From positions 751,501 to 815,500 of the forward strand of contig NC_135245.1 of NCBI RefSeq assembly GCF_947623445.1: DNA of 64,000 bases. The letters are read 5' to 3'. Below, piece by piece: positions 24,001 to 35,645 of this stretch. The stretch's first letter is position 1. Each line of letters starts with the position of its first letter. A model generated the notes under the pieces. It ran no database searches. It was given only the letters and a program-made list of their open reading frames with translations, and was not told the origin of the DNA. The stretch is from Clavelina lepadiformis. Taxonomy: Eukaryota; Chordata; Ascidiacea; Aplousobranchia; Clavelinidae. The position numbers and the translations under genes are program-made.

Positions 24001-27000
24001 TACTTTTGATTTCTTCAAATATTTTATAAGCTCCCTCCAGTTTCAAGTTACCAAGCATTCACTGTAACACAAAAGTAGTTTGACGAAATATCACAATACG
24101 TTGGTTTTCATTTATTTAATAATACCTAAATTTATGTAACCTAATTTTATCTAATTTTAACTAGTCTAATTTTTTCTACGATTTTCTATGAGTTTCTGTC
24201 ACTGTGGCGTTTTATACTATTTGCCACTTGACGGTATTTGCATTGTGTTTTATTGTTGCCACATTTTCGTCCAATCACAATCCGCTGTATCTTAAATATC
24301 CAAGGTATGTGGTCTGTGAAGGATATCGTGACAGTGACAGGCAAATATTTGCTTACCTCATGGAAATCAACGATTCGATCAACGAGTTTAAGAGCAGTAA
24401 TCCGGGCAAAGACGTGAAGTCTGTTGTGCCACTAGATGTCCTCCTTGATGATACTGAATTTTTCAACTATGTGAAGTCTTCGAATGAGAGGTCGGCTACG
24501 AAATGACATGTTCATGAAATATGAATGTGGAGAAAAATTGTTAAAATTTACTTTTGTTTTGACACAGAATTGCTGCGGAACAGAGCAAGGCCCTGGCAAA
24601 ACTTCATGCTTATGCAAAAGACAGGTGAGTGTTATTTCATATTGCTCATATGAGCATTTATGTTGATTCATGGTATGATGTTTATGTTGAGTGGCCAATT
24701 ATCACGTTAAAGTTGTGATACCTTTCTCACACAGAAATCTTGTTGAGCTTCGTCAAACTGAAACAAGGTTGGAATGTTTGAAGCGTTGGGAAATCCCGGA
24801 CCAGGTCAGGGTTGCTCCAACCCGAGGTGACCCCGGAGAAAAGTTTAAAACTTTGACTGGGGTCAATGACCCAGGTCAACTTGTGACAGAGTGTGATGGC
24901 CTGACCTCGAGTAACCTTTCCCAGCTTGATAGAGTCTACGACTATCGCTGTTACATCTCCGGTGCCAGAAGTGGTCTCATCCTATGCATGGGGGAAAGTA
25001 TTCTGTTTATTATTTGGATATTTAAATGGTAGATAATTAATTTGTATTTAGATAATTTGGAAATGCCGGTTAGTATATTTTTGTTTCCATCTTAGAAATG
25101 TGGGGCTAAAATCACAGAGCAGAGATATTTTTAAGTTTTAACGTAAACAAATAACATTTAAGTGATATGATGTGTCCCTTTAGTAAAAAATTGACTGACT
25201 TTGTGTCCATAATTTAAGATTAAGTGAAAAAATCCGTTTCAAAACACTTCGATGGTTCTTCAACAATTTGTGCTTCTATTTGAAAACATCTTCAAAATCA
25301 TTTTCAAATCATCTCCGATTTTGCGCGCAGGGCGCTCATATTTTCTTCTGGAACGCCCGTTTCAAGAAATGGTCTCGTTTGAGTCAAGTTAACTGCAGAC
25401 TGCCACGCGACAGCGTACTCGAAGTGGAGATTGTGCAAGAATTGAAGGGCGAGGTATGTCGGCATCAGGAATGTTGTCGCATCTTGTAAGAAACCAATTT
25501 CAAGTGTTGTGGGTTAATTTTGCAATTACGATACATCGTGGGTAAAGTCTTAGACACCGGTCTGATATCGCACGTCACACAGGGCAGAGGACAACACCGG
25601 GTGTGCTCGCTCCACGTCGTTGATGCTTTGGTGCTTATCGGTGACAATATCATGCAGAGGAACTTCACTGAAAGGTTTGGGCTGCCATTGTTTTACGTTT
25701 CACCAACTTTTATTAAATCGTCATCTTCAGATCAATAATCTGGGAAAATTGACAGAAAGCAAAGAAAGCGCATTCACAAACTATCGAGTTTCATTAATAA
25801 CCAATTTATGTCGTATATGCAGAGTAGAGTGTTTCTTTTTGCAACTCTGTCATACAGACATTGTTAAAAGTTTATGTGTATTCTTGGTCATCCTGGGTGG
25901 TTTGAAACACGCCCGTAGTGGTTCCGAAAGGGGTTGGAACCCGCAATATGCTGATAATGGAAGTCACATTTCAAAGCGAACCATTTCACTATTTGTATGA
26001 TGTGCTCACTCATATGTGGCATAAATGCCATGAATATTGAGAGTAACTTGTTACCATGCAGGCTACAGATGGCTTCCATGTTCGTCCAAGCCACAAACAA
26101 ATCGACCTGTCCGCAGTTTAATGTTGTTAGGGTGAAGGACATCTTCAGACTTGAAGAAATCGAACAACTTTTCAACAAGTAATTTGGCACAATATAAGAA
26201 TTTAATAGTTCAACTTTGGTTCAACCTTAAAGCATTCACGAAGCACTTTCAGGTTGTTGCATTCGTCTCGTATTTCATATGAAAACTATTGTCCGTGGTA
26301 CAATGTCTGATGGACATTGAATCTTCATAAAATCATTGCAAAGATCCCACTTGCTTATTAGTTTAATCGTATTTCGATTGATTAATTATTGTTTTGTCTT
26401 GTTATGGAAAAATGTTTAATGTAAAAAACTGTGTCAGAATTCTTCATGTGATTTTTGTGAATTTTGGTAAGAAAGGGTTTCCATCACGTTAAATAAGTGT
26501 CTTGTTTTGTGTTTATAGGATTTCTATGAAGCGTATAAAAGGGGGCGGGGTGGTTCCCCGACCCTGCCACGTCATCGCCAACACCGAACACTGTTACCCA
26601 CCCACCGGGCTGGTCTTCGTCAAGTTCACAAAAGGTGATTTTGACGTCAAACTACGTCAATCAGCTGCAGAGTAGCTTTTAAGAAAATCGTATTTTATTA
26701 GACCCCTGGTCGTTAGCATTCAGCAAGTCCCAAAAGCGAAAATACTTCTACAACACTGTGACGCAACAATCAACTTATGAATGTCCCAATGATTTCAACG
26801 CGTCCTACCAGTAAGTCCAACATGCATCTGAGATCTGCCCATTCAGGAATAAATGTATTACATTTGTTGCGTCATAACTCTACAGGCTCTGCGCTCGCAA
26901 TCGGGTCTACTGGCAATGGTCGGAACATGTGAAGATTCATCCTGCTCAAGAGCGCCATCGTGCGGATCTTGTTTCAAGCAATCAGATGGTCGATTTTGTT

Positions 27001-27021
27001 CAAGCTCGAATTCATCACTGA
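21073..27021 (+). CDS. CMTR1: Cap-specific mRNA (nucleoside-2'-O-)-methyltransferase 1
   Basis: Exons: 21073-~21214, 21417-21500, 21626-21708, 21871-22017, 22376-22513, 22581-22652, 22803-22958, 23044-23230, 23321-23439, 23506-23735, 24305-24490, 24568-24624, 24723-~25006, 25331-25453, 25583-25674, 26062-26178, 26519-26634, 26702-26810 and 26886-27021. CMTR1 methylates the ribose of the first transcribed nucleotide (cap 0 to cap 1) in the nucleus. Domains in order: acidic Ser-rich N-terminus with KRKR; G-patch ([16 protein letters not shown]); FTSJ/RrmJ methyltransferase with lysine in [14 protein letters not shown]-site [12 protein letters not shown], aspartate in VMADGGFSVEG, lysine in VCKTFDLF and glutamate in ANSERYVV, giving the K-D-K-E tetrad; guanylyltransferase-like domain; C-terminal WW-like segment ([18 protein letters not shown]). 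Two oddities: the intron after 22652 has a GC donor (AAG|GCAAGT), and the 25006/25331 junction is out of frame without a small extra exon. ATG 21094 is an alternative start. Confidence 0.96.
25052..25068 (+). other. Candidate 17-nt microexon of CMTR1
   Basis: Joining the exon that ends at the GTATTC donor (after 25006) directly to 25331 breaks the frame and soon meets a stop. A 17-base segment flanked by TTTAG and GTTAGT would supply exactly the missing two-thirds of a codon and keep the reading frame. It would add six residues between CMGE and GAHIFFW. This is inferred from phase only. Confidence 0.3.
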
Positions 27022-29672
27022 TGTCACTGGTTTGATAGCTATCGAAATAGAACAGCTGCTGCTGCCCTGAAAAAGCGCGCAAAACTTGTTATTGAGACTA
27101 TTGGAATGATGGTGAAGCATCTATTTGAACTAGTTTGCTTAAAGTGAGAGGGTTCGTGTAGTTCTTCATCCAGGAGATTTTCTGATTTTTCTACGTGTTA
27201 CGAAAACTTTTAATTTATATTTTTTGTAAGTCGTCGTTTTCATTTTTTATAATTAAATTTATGATGGTCCGTACGACACTTATTTGAGTAATCATGTTGT
27301 GGAGAATTTTGAACGTTGAAAAGATAAGAAGCATTTGAATTAACCACAAATCAGCGTTCGAAGTGTTGGGGTAGGGTTCGACCACGTCATCTCAAATTCA
27401 TCAATTATTTTTTTTCGTCGAAAGCGCTGTGGAGACAAAAAAGTCAAGCAAGTTGTGACTAACACGCGCAAATGAACAGGAAAAGTGACAAAGCCGAAAA
27501 AGCTTAAAACGTGCTCAAGAAAAATAACGTTGATATTTGCTGGTAACAACTAGCACGGCCACTAAACTTATAATTAGTTAAATCCATAAACATAAGTTGA
27601 AAAAGCGGAAATTAGGTAGACGAGTAGTTGATGTGTTCAAGCAATTGATGAATAAAAATTGCTTTGATGCTGTACATCAGTGGATGGGAAAAGAAAACTC
27701 ATCCCGGGCAAGAGCCCGCGGTTTCTGGTGGCCATAGCACTAAAGAAGGGCGTTGTTGATTAGCCCGAGTTTGTAAAGCAAGAATCCACACCAATGATAA
27801 TTTTGGGAAGATGTGATGACAATACTGCTCGTTGCAAGATGGAATTTTCTCTGGTACATCGACAATGATGTACGGAGAATGATGCCAATGCTGTCCAATA
27901 GATGGCAGTGCTGAAAGGTAACCTCTCTTGGTCCGAAGCTGAAGGCTTGAGTGGCGCTGGTGGTGACGTTTCAATCCAGTAACTGGTTCCAGTCTTTTAT
28001 CTTGAAAATATGTAAAAGCGATCTGCAGTAATTACTGTAAATATCCGAAATAGTTGTGTAATAAGTTTTCATCAAATCCATCAAAGGTAGCCACTATAAG
28101 CAGGACGCTATTCTGAAAACCTAGGAAAATAATCCTACATTTCGGTGGTCGGTCAACTCAGCCTCGGTAGTGCAAAATTGAGTTGTCCGGGATTGAGTTG
28201 ACCGGGTTTCAGCTGACATAGAACCCTACATTTCATATCTTACAACACCAGTTGCATTCGAACCAAAATTTTTTCAATTTTTCCCTTAAACATGAACATA
28301 TGTCATTTTTAGTATGAAATGCAAAATATTCGCAAACATTACTTTTGATAAGCTGCTCGTTTTGAAGCTGCTGTATTGTCGACTGGCTTTTGATCTTAAT
28401 AAACTTCGTTGTCACTTTTTTCTTTATTTTTCTTACAGGCTACGCTAGGCACATCAGCCGCGGTGGTGTCTTAAATCGCTAAATTGTTATGGGTAAAAGC
28501 TCGATCGGAATCACTAGGCAACTGGTCATTGTTTATTATCTGCAATAGGCTGGTTGATGGGAGAAACCTTTTGTTTGGACCAGACACGTCTGCAGTATAT
28601 GGCAAAATAAAAAAAAAATTTTTCTATTCTCTCTCATAACTTCTTGCGGTTGTCGTTGTGTGGCGCTTGGGACATTTTTGTGAAAACTGACCAGCTATTG
28701 TTTGTAAGCTTTGCTTTGTCTGCAATTGATCGTCGTTCGCTTCTGATCGCGATTTGGACGAATTGAGGTGATAGGTCGTTCGTTTTCTTTGTGTAAAACC
28801 AGGACAGCTTAGTTGGAGGTAGCTTATAGCATGCGGTTTTCGTTCCTTTATTGCTATCATGCTGCTGTTCTACTGTTGTAGGCAAGTTTCCTACCTTGTT
28901 GACTGTCAGTCTCAGACTGTTAACTTTTGTGAACTTTCACGATTGCTATTTTTTCGGCGCTTTCACTACAGCATTTTAAAGTGGGAAAAAGCGCTTGAGA
29001 GCATATTGAGACAGCTATATGCATGTTTGAATCACTTTCAGAAGTGGATAGTGTACATGTTGGTCATATTTAACGTAATATCTTATGGTAAATCTATAAG
29101 TTAGTATCATAATCTTTTTCCTCGTACTAAGAAAACTCGGTCTCGTGCAAAGTGCGCAACCAAATAACATCACAATTTGGGTAGATGGGGTCTAGTATAC
29201 AAAGTCATTAACCGGTTGTGCACTTATGCACTAGATCCGAAAAGTTAAACTCGATGATGATTCCTCATTGCTTGAGCCCTGGGTCGTTACCGGGCTAGAC
29301 TTCTTGCAATTTCTCATAGACATGTAGGCTGTGTTTTTAATTTGGTTTCTTGATTTTTTTATGGTTTTGTTCAAATTTGGAATTATTCGCCAGGACCACT
29401 TACAGGAACAAGGGTCGTTAATTCAGTGAATGGAGTTTTCTGCAGTTTTGAACAGGGGGCAGTTCCAGTTCACCACGAAATATTGATGAGATATTTATAT
29501 AGGACTAGTGGCTTACTGTATTTACAAACCAGGAACAAAACTTGGGCTACATTGTTATTCACAAATCATAATAGATCTATTTAGGCACAAGGCACTGTCA
29601 TAAGGCTGTAGGTTTGGACATCGGTATGTAAAAGGTGAAGTTTGAGTAACTAGGATTAAGTCAGCTTTATTG
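27022..29672. other. CMTR1 3' UTR and intergenic region, no gene recognised
   Basis: AT-rich, with short frames only. A minus-strand frame at 27699-27974 (91 codons) is less AT-rich than its surroundings but matches no family I know. An 81-bp segment containing GGTCAACTCA and TGAGTTGACC arms is flanked by direct repeats CCTACATTT at about 28134 and 28224 and may be a very short inserted element. ATG14 upstream sequence lies at the right end. Confidence 0.35.
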
Positions 29673-32600
29673 ATGGATTTGCCAGAAAATTTTGCAAATG
29701 AACCCAGTTCATCAATTGCTCTTGTGTATGATCGTTGCCCAGTATGCGACGAAATTGGAAAATCACTGACTTGTCATGATTGCATGAAGAATCACAAGCA
29801 AAGTTTTCTCGTCTTGGAGCAGGGTCAGGTTAAAGGTGACAGAAGAAAACTTGCAAGTGTCATGTTTATACCAAGGCAAGGAAAGTTTCCTTCTTTCGTT
29901 AATCTGGTGAAGTCTTACCATGTTATATTTTTGCTTATCTGGTTATGCTAAAATTGCACAATAAAATAAAGTATATCCATTTTGTTATGTTGCATTTATT
30001 ATTTTATTTGCATGTATAATGAAATGTGTTAAAAGCAGAGTTGTTCAAGAAAAATTGAAGCATTTTCATGAAGTTTATCCTCAATTTAAAGATGAACAAG
30101 AAAGGTAAGTAACATCATAAAATAAATTCTTTAACTCTTGTAAAAGTTCTTCTTGAATGCTTTTACATGTTATTTTATATTGGCATGTTTGTATGTGCAG
30201 ACATTTATACATAATAGTTCACTTAAATTACGGTATTTCAATATACGAACACAACAATTGCACAACACACATATATCTTAGACAGGCAATGCAAAACTTT
30301 GTCAAAGATTAAACTTTGTTTTATCTTTTCAGCATTTCTAAGCAAGTAGAAGATTTGTCACCGTGCAAGCGACTTGTAAGCAATTTCCTTTGATAAATGA
30401 ATAATACATTGTGATGTCATAAACTACTTCTTATACAGGAAAGCGAGGTAGCACAGTTCACAAATCGAATAAAACGACTGAAAGGACTTCTAACTAACAA
30501 GAAAAGAGAGCTACAGCGTGAAAAACAACTTCTTGCAGAATCCCACAGAAGGTTACCTGCGACACAAAAGAAAATCAACAAAATTTTGGAAAAGAAAAAG
30601 AAGTTAAAAGATTATGTCGACAACAAACAGGTTACCCATGTTGAAATGAAATGGAATGAGTCTATCATTGCTTGATCTTTACTATGTGGCTGTAGAATTG
30701 CACCGAAAAAAGGTCAGATATTAACAAATCTTACAGTGAAAGCTTGTTAACTAAGTTGAACGGAACCAATTAAGTAATTTTGATTTATCCAAATTTTTTT
30801 GGTTTCAAGTTCGTGGAAAACTACTATGAAACATGACTTGGGTGTTGGGACAATAGATGCACTTTTAGTAATAAATTAACAAAATGTGTTTTTCGAGTAG
30901 ATTGTTTTTTTATAATACAAAGAACATTGTTTATCAGTACTTTGCACTGTGAAGATAATAGTAATGCCCGGCTGATTTAAATGCCAACACTCTGGAGTCC
31001 GGGGTCATCTCACTGGTCTAACTGCTTAACACTAGAACGACGGAGGGTGTCATTTTGACACTTTTTGAAAAATAAGATCGTACTAACCCAAAGTCGTTTA
31101 CTGTAGAAGTGTTTTTTTGTGACTTAAACTTAAACACTTTTTGTGACTTTTAATCCTTTAATGAGCTTAATGCAAGACTGTAACCATTTGTTGTTTGGAG
31201 TACAAAAAGTGCTCTAATCTGGGTTGTTTATCTAGAACGACGGAAGGTGTCATTTCGACACCCTATTGTACGATGCACAAACAGGTCCCACCAAAGCTAT
31301 GAATCTCAAATATTTTTGTGATATAACAATCTAAAATTCCTCGTCTGTGATACATGCATTGTTTCATTATCAAAGATCAAATGTCTCCACGTTCTTGCTT
31401 CCCACGGTCTCTTTTATAGCTTACATGAAGCGTAGGCTTATACGGCTTACTGTACGTCTTCCTGGCGCAAAATCCGCAATTGCAGTGAATTTCTCGCGTA
31501 GTGTGCATTCGGCTGCAAACGAGGTATGGATGGAATTTGTAGTGAATAGTGCAGTTTCTGTTCACTGCATCTGCAGACGAGGGAGTTTGGCGGACTTGTG
31601 TAGTTTTTCTTTGGGTCTTTTCTTTCTCTGGATCCTGTATAAGGAACTGAAACATATAAAACTTCCCAGACGGATATTTCTGCAAAACTTGGCGGAAGAA
31701 CTTGGGATGCTCTCTGTAAAAAGTTCCTCAATGCCTCGCTCTGCAGAAGAAGAAGCTGCTAGTGGAGATCAACAACCACCAACACGAAACTGCCAAGTCA
31801 GAGACCACTGCAAAAAAGAACCACTCTGTTGGCAGATGCCACAAATGTGATATCTCCCTATGCGGAAAATACACTGCCAGTATACAGCGTGTGTGCAAAG
31901 GCTGCAAATGAAGTATACTCACATATTTTATGTCACTTGTTTAGTGACGTTTGACTTGTTTTTGTTGTTAGACTGTTGGACTCCTAAGTACATGGGTGTC
32001 AAAATGACTCCCTCCGTCGTTGTAGGTTAATCAAAATTTCAGTCTTTCTAGTGTTGAATATCTCACGTCGTTTAATTGCTTTAGTTATCACATTAGACTT
32101 GTTTTTTGTTACTGTTGCATATTTCTATTTCATCTAACTCCAAAGTCATGACAGCCTCAATTTGCATTAAATTTTATGCACTGGAATCCATGTAGAGGCA
32201 TTAAAGTATAAGTTCTAAGCTAAATTAGCATTTGACATTTCTAGCCAAGTAACAACACATTAATGAAAAGAATAGGTCTAGCCAGAATGTTTGGTTTACA
32301 ATGAATAAATTTTCTCGTTTCTTCGCCGTGATTGACCCAGGTAGTTATGTCATTAGGACCGCAAAAACACTGTGAGCTTGCCAAACTTTTTAAGTTAAAT
32401 GAATTTGAGTTTTTGTTGCTGGTTCACATTTTAATTGGTGATTTATTTGCCAAGGCTGGTCAAGTTACTCCAAGTGCTATTGAATTAAGCGAAGTCGAGT
32501 TAATGAACTTTTTACTGCATACCTTATATAACCATTTATCATATTATTCATCAGCAGTATCTGCAGATTTGATATTTTATTGATGTGGTTTGTAACTTTT

Positions 32601-34972
32601 CACAGAACAATATCAAATTAACACTGAAACAAATGCAAAGCGTGAACATCCAGCTGCATGCCCAAAGGAAGGAACACGTCCGTATGCTCACCAAGTACAT
32701 ATTCCCTATCGAAGAAATTCGACCGAGCTTGCCAAAGCAAATGTACGTTGATACAAATCTGGATAAAAGTTTTCATTCTTTTTCGGCACTCATTTTTATC
32801 TTCCATGTGTCCAGTGACAAGAACGAGGAAAGTTCCGACGATGATGTCATCTCTCTTCAGGAGGAGCTGGCAGAAGCATCCAGGCTTGCGTTTGTGAACG
32901 GGAAATGGGTCGACCAGGAGGTGACTGTCTTCTTTGTACATTATTGCATATATGTTGTCTATGTATGGGCTATTTTCTTCTTATGTATTTATTTTTTAAA
33001 TTTCTCTCGTTGACGAAAGATTTCAAATGTCCAGCTTTACACAGTGATAAAAAAATTTTGTTACTGATGTTTTTCGAGCCGTGGAAACCTTTTATCAAAG
33101 GCTATTAGTAGCGTATTGTTAAACTTGGGAAGGTTGGGAAGGTTGGGTTGGAAAACATTTGCAAAAACTAGAGTTTTGTTATATTTTTGTAAATTACAAA
33201 GTTGAGTAGTTAAATAGTGTTTTAAAATTGATTATTGTATAAAGTTTAAATTTAATTGCATAAAAGGAAGAAACATAAATAATGCTCATTAAATGGACGA
33301 TTCTTTTCCCAGGTCGGAGTGGGTACAATCGTTGAAATATCTGTCGGTGCTGATGTTGCAAGTGCGCCATCTGATGGTAATTATTCACAGTACGAGTCGT
33401 GGCTTGAATCAAACCACAGCACGTCTGGCAGTAACCCACCAATAACGAGCATGTTGCTATCGCAAGCGCAGAGCGCTTTCGTTCCGAGCAAACACAGCGA
33501 GGTTCTTGCAACAGGGGCGGCGTTGTGCCACGCGGCCCAACTGGTTCGTGTGATTCAGAGAATTTGCGCATTTCACCTGCCTTATAAAGTGCACTTCAAG
33601 TAAGACTGTGTTTGAGCTGTAATAGAATTACCGTTTTTAATCTGAGAATCTCGTTTAGTTATACTTTTGTTTTACTTGATAACTAAAACTTGTTACACCA
33701 CTTGGATGACCGCCCTTAGTGTTACTTTTTGTTATATTTGAGGTGGTAAACCGATTTTTGCTTGTAGCTGTGTTAAAACGGCCGGTTTTCAATTTTCAAA
33801 TTTTGCTTCAGGATCTTCAGTGACCCGACAGTCTCCTCAAAGTCGTTTATAAACAGCGTGAAACTTTTCAACAGCAACCTTCTCAACTTGTGCCTGTCAC
33901 AAGGCGTTGATGGGTCGACGTTAGATCCTTTACGAACTCTCCGAAACCTCCAGATTCTAGTTGGTAAATTGGAGAAGGATGGTTGCAGGTTGGTTGCATG
34001 CTCACCATTTCCACGCAATCTTGCCAATTGTATTTCAACCATTTATTGACCAGTGCATGTTATATCCAGGCTCGATCCATTCTTACCATCGCACAATATT
34101 TTGATTTCTATGGAAGAAGCACTTGGACTAAGGGATGTTTTGGATGAACCTACAGATGATGATGACGACTTCGACTGGCAGTTGTCGATCAACGATGAAT
34201 GGGAAACAGTTTCTCATGTGGACACAGTGAAGTTAGTGAACTGTTTAATGTATTTGTGGAGCAGGATTAGCTTTAAATTGTTGGCAATTCTGCTCAAAAG
34301 TTGTTGTTTAATTTGTTTATGGCTGTGCAAGCCACTAGAGCATCGCATTCCCACATCGTCCTACCTTCAATGTCTTTGAATAAAAACACAGAATACACGA
34401 CAACTTTTCTTTACTCGACACGAGCTTTTGCAAGCATTAGGTGTGCTCGGAGAATGAGGCTGGCTGATTTAACCGATTTTCTTAGCCATTAACCAGCCAT
34501 AGCTGCTTTGTCAAGCCACATTGTTAACTGCAGGCAAATCTGCTATTTATTTTCAAGAAAGTGGCTGAAAAGTGTTGTATTAGCAATGTACGTCATGCTA
34601 GATTTCAAAGTTTATCAGAGAAACAATATATTTAAGCATTAAAATGGTTAACAGAGCAGCACATTGTCACAAATTGATGGATTACCTAAAATTTTACTCC
34701 ATGTTCTCTCCTACATGTACGTTTTCGGCTAATGGCTGGCAAAGTTTTTATTAGTCAGATTTTATTTTCCCAGCGCTAAGAGTGAGAATGAATTTCTCAT
34801 CTTGTATGACGTCACGATGGAGTTGACTGCAAACTCTTTGCATTTCAGCACCAGCCCAAGTGCGGTGACCTTCACATCGACCAACACCCAATCTAGCATC
34901 CTATCTCAACCAGCAGGCCTAGTCACCAGTGCCCTTGACTGGGCGACAAAAGGATGGTGGACGGCCGGGTGA
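29673..34972 (+). CDS. ATG14: Beclin 1-associated autophagy regulator ATG14 (Barkor)
   Basis: Exons: 29673 to about 29836, about 30039-30101, about 30332-30376, about 30440-30630, 32610-32742, about 32815-32920, 33314-33600, 33812-33988, 34070-34231 and 34774-34972. ATG14 directs the Beclin 1-VPS34-VPS15 complex to the ER and phagophore to make PI3P. Visible features: an N-terminal zinc-finger-like pair CPVC and LTCHDC, as in vertebrate ATG14; a Lys/Glu-rich coiled coil (VAQFTNRIKRLKGLLTNKKR onward); then RMLTKYIFPIEEI, LAFVNGKWVDQE, ALCHAAQLVRVI and LDPLRTLRNLQILV, all close to conserved ATG14 segments; an acidic stretch DEPTDDDDDFDWQL; and a C-terminus with Thr/Ser-rich linker ending SALDWATKGWWTAG, like the membrane-curvature-sensing BATS region with its bulky aromatics. 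The first donor (after AAAG) is the least certain boundary. The 2-kb intron between 30630 and 32610 carries a piggyBac-like relic. Confidence 0.93.
31030..32026 (+). mobile_element. Decayed piggyBac-like element in ATG14 intron 4
   Basis: The element is bounded by TTAA at 31026-31029 and 32027-32030, the hallmark piggyBac target. Its inverted ends share AACGACGGAGGG and GTCATTTTGACAC. A subterminal copy of the motif (AACGACGGAAGGTGTCATTT) lies near 31233. The interior keeps only the C-terminal end of a transposase: WILYKELKHIKLPRR followed by IFLQNLAEELG, then in another frame a cysteine-rich tail (GRCHKCDISLC, VCKGCK, stop at 31909-31911). The frame shift between these parts and the absence of the DDD catalytic core show that it is dead. 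At 997 bp it is an internally deleted copy. Confidence 0.88.
31560..31911 (+). pseudogene. piggyBac transposase C-terminal remnant
   Basis: The first part reads in the frame of 31347-31850 and ends in a stretch like the transposase helix before the C-terminal tail (LFFLWILYKEL, RIFLQNLAEELG). The zinc-binding tail CxxC...CxxC is in a different frame from about 31780. Only the last fifth of a normal transposase is left, and it has at least one frameshift, so no function is expected. Confidence 0.75.
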
Positions 34973-35645
34973 ATCCCCTGTTCTGATCTCCAGAGTCAAC
35001 CTGTACTTGGTGTTGCGCCTCCCTGTGGTGTAAGTCTACTCATTATTGTCTGCAGTTTTATTTCGACATTGCCATTTTCCTGGTTGATTTTTCTTTTAAA
35101 TAACGTTTTAATTTGCATGTTTTCCACGTGTACACTGGCAAATTTGGTTGAAAGTATTACCTTAAATATCTGTCCACGATATTCCTGCCTTAGCACTAAC
35201 ACTTTCTCACTTTCCAATTGATCTGATTACTTTCCTTTGTTTTAGCTATTGCGCATGCGCACTTTGAACATTTTGGAATAAACTTTTGCACAAAAATTTG
35301 CTTGATTTTGTGTTTTTATTTCTGCTAAGAGGTCTGGGTTAAATTTGAAAGAAAATTGCACAAAACAATAATTTAGCAACAAATTTGAACTTTTTGGATT
35401 GATCGCGTGAAAAGTAGCTTGGCTACGTCACAGTGACGTGACATACTCGTTGCTCTTTAGATAACGTCATCTTTCTTTTGCTTTTGTTTTCCTGGAGAAA
35501 CCGAACTTTGTCACCTTAACAGCGCCCTCTTTCGACTGCTGGAGTTTTGCGTTCTGTTCAATTGTTACGTCACTGGAAAATCTGCAGGTAATAATGACTA
35601 GTTTTAACTGAAGAAAATGTATTATGAAAATATTAGATGTCTATG
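34973..35645. other. Convergent 3' region between ATG14 and the KIF26-type gene
   Basis: This 670-bp interval between two stop codons on opposite strands holds 3' UTR sequence for both. Apart from the ATG14 hexamer I see no further element. Confidence 0.45.
35277..35282 (+). promoter_or_regulatory. Candidate poly(A) signal of ATG14
   Basis: AATAAA about 305 bases after the ATG14 stop. The tail-to-tail KIF26-type gene ends at 35646, so the two 3' ends share less than 700 bases. Confidence 0.5.

Noticed and set aside
27699..27974. 91-codon minus-strand frame with relatively even composition.
   Set aside because: No recognisable domain, no convincing splice partners, and neither end resembles a start or exon boundary.
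28134..28232. 81-bp segment with GGTCAACTCA/TGAGTTGACC arms between CCTACATTT direct repeats, as a tiny MITE.
   Set aside because: Too short and the arms are not at the ends; the 9-bp repeat could be chance.
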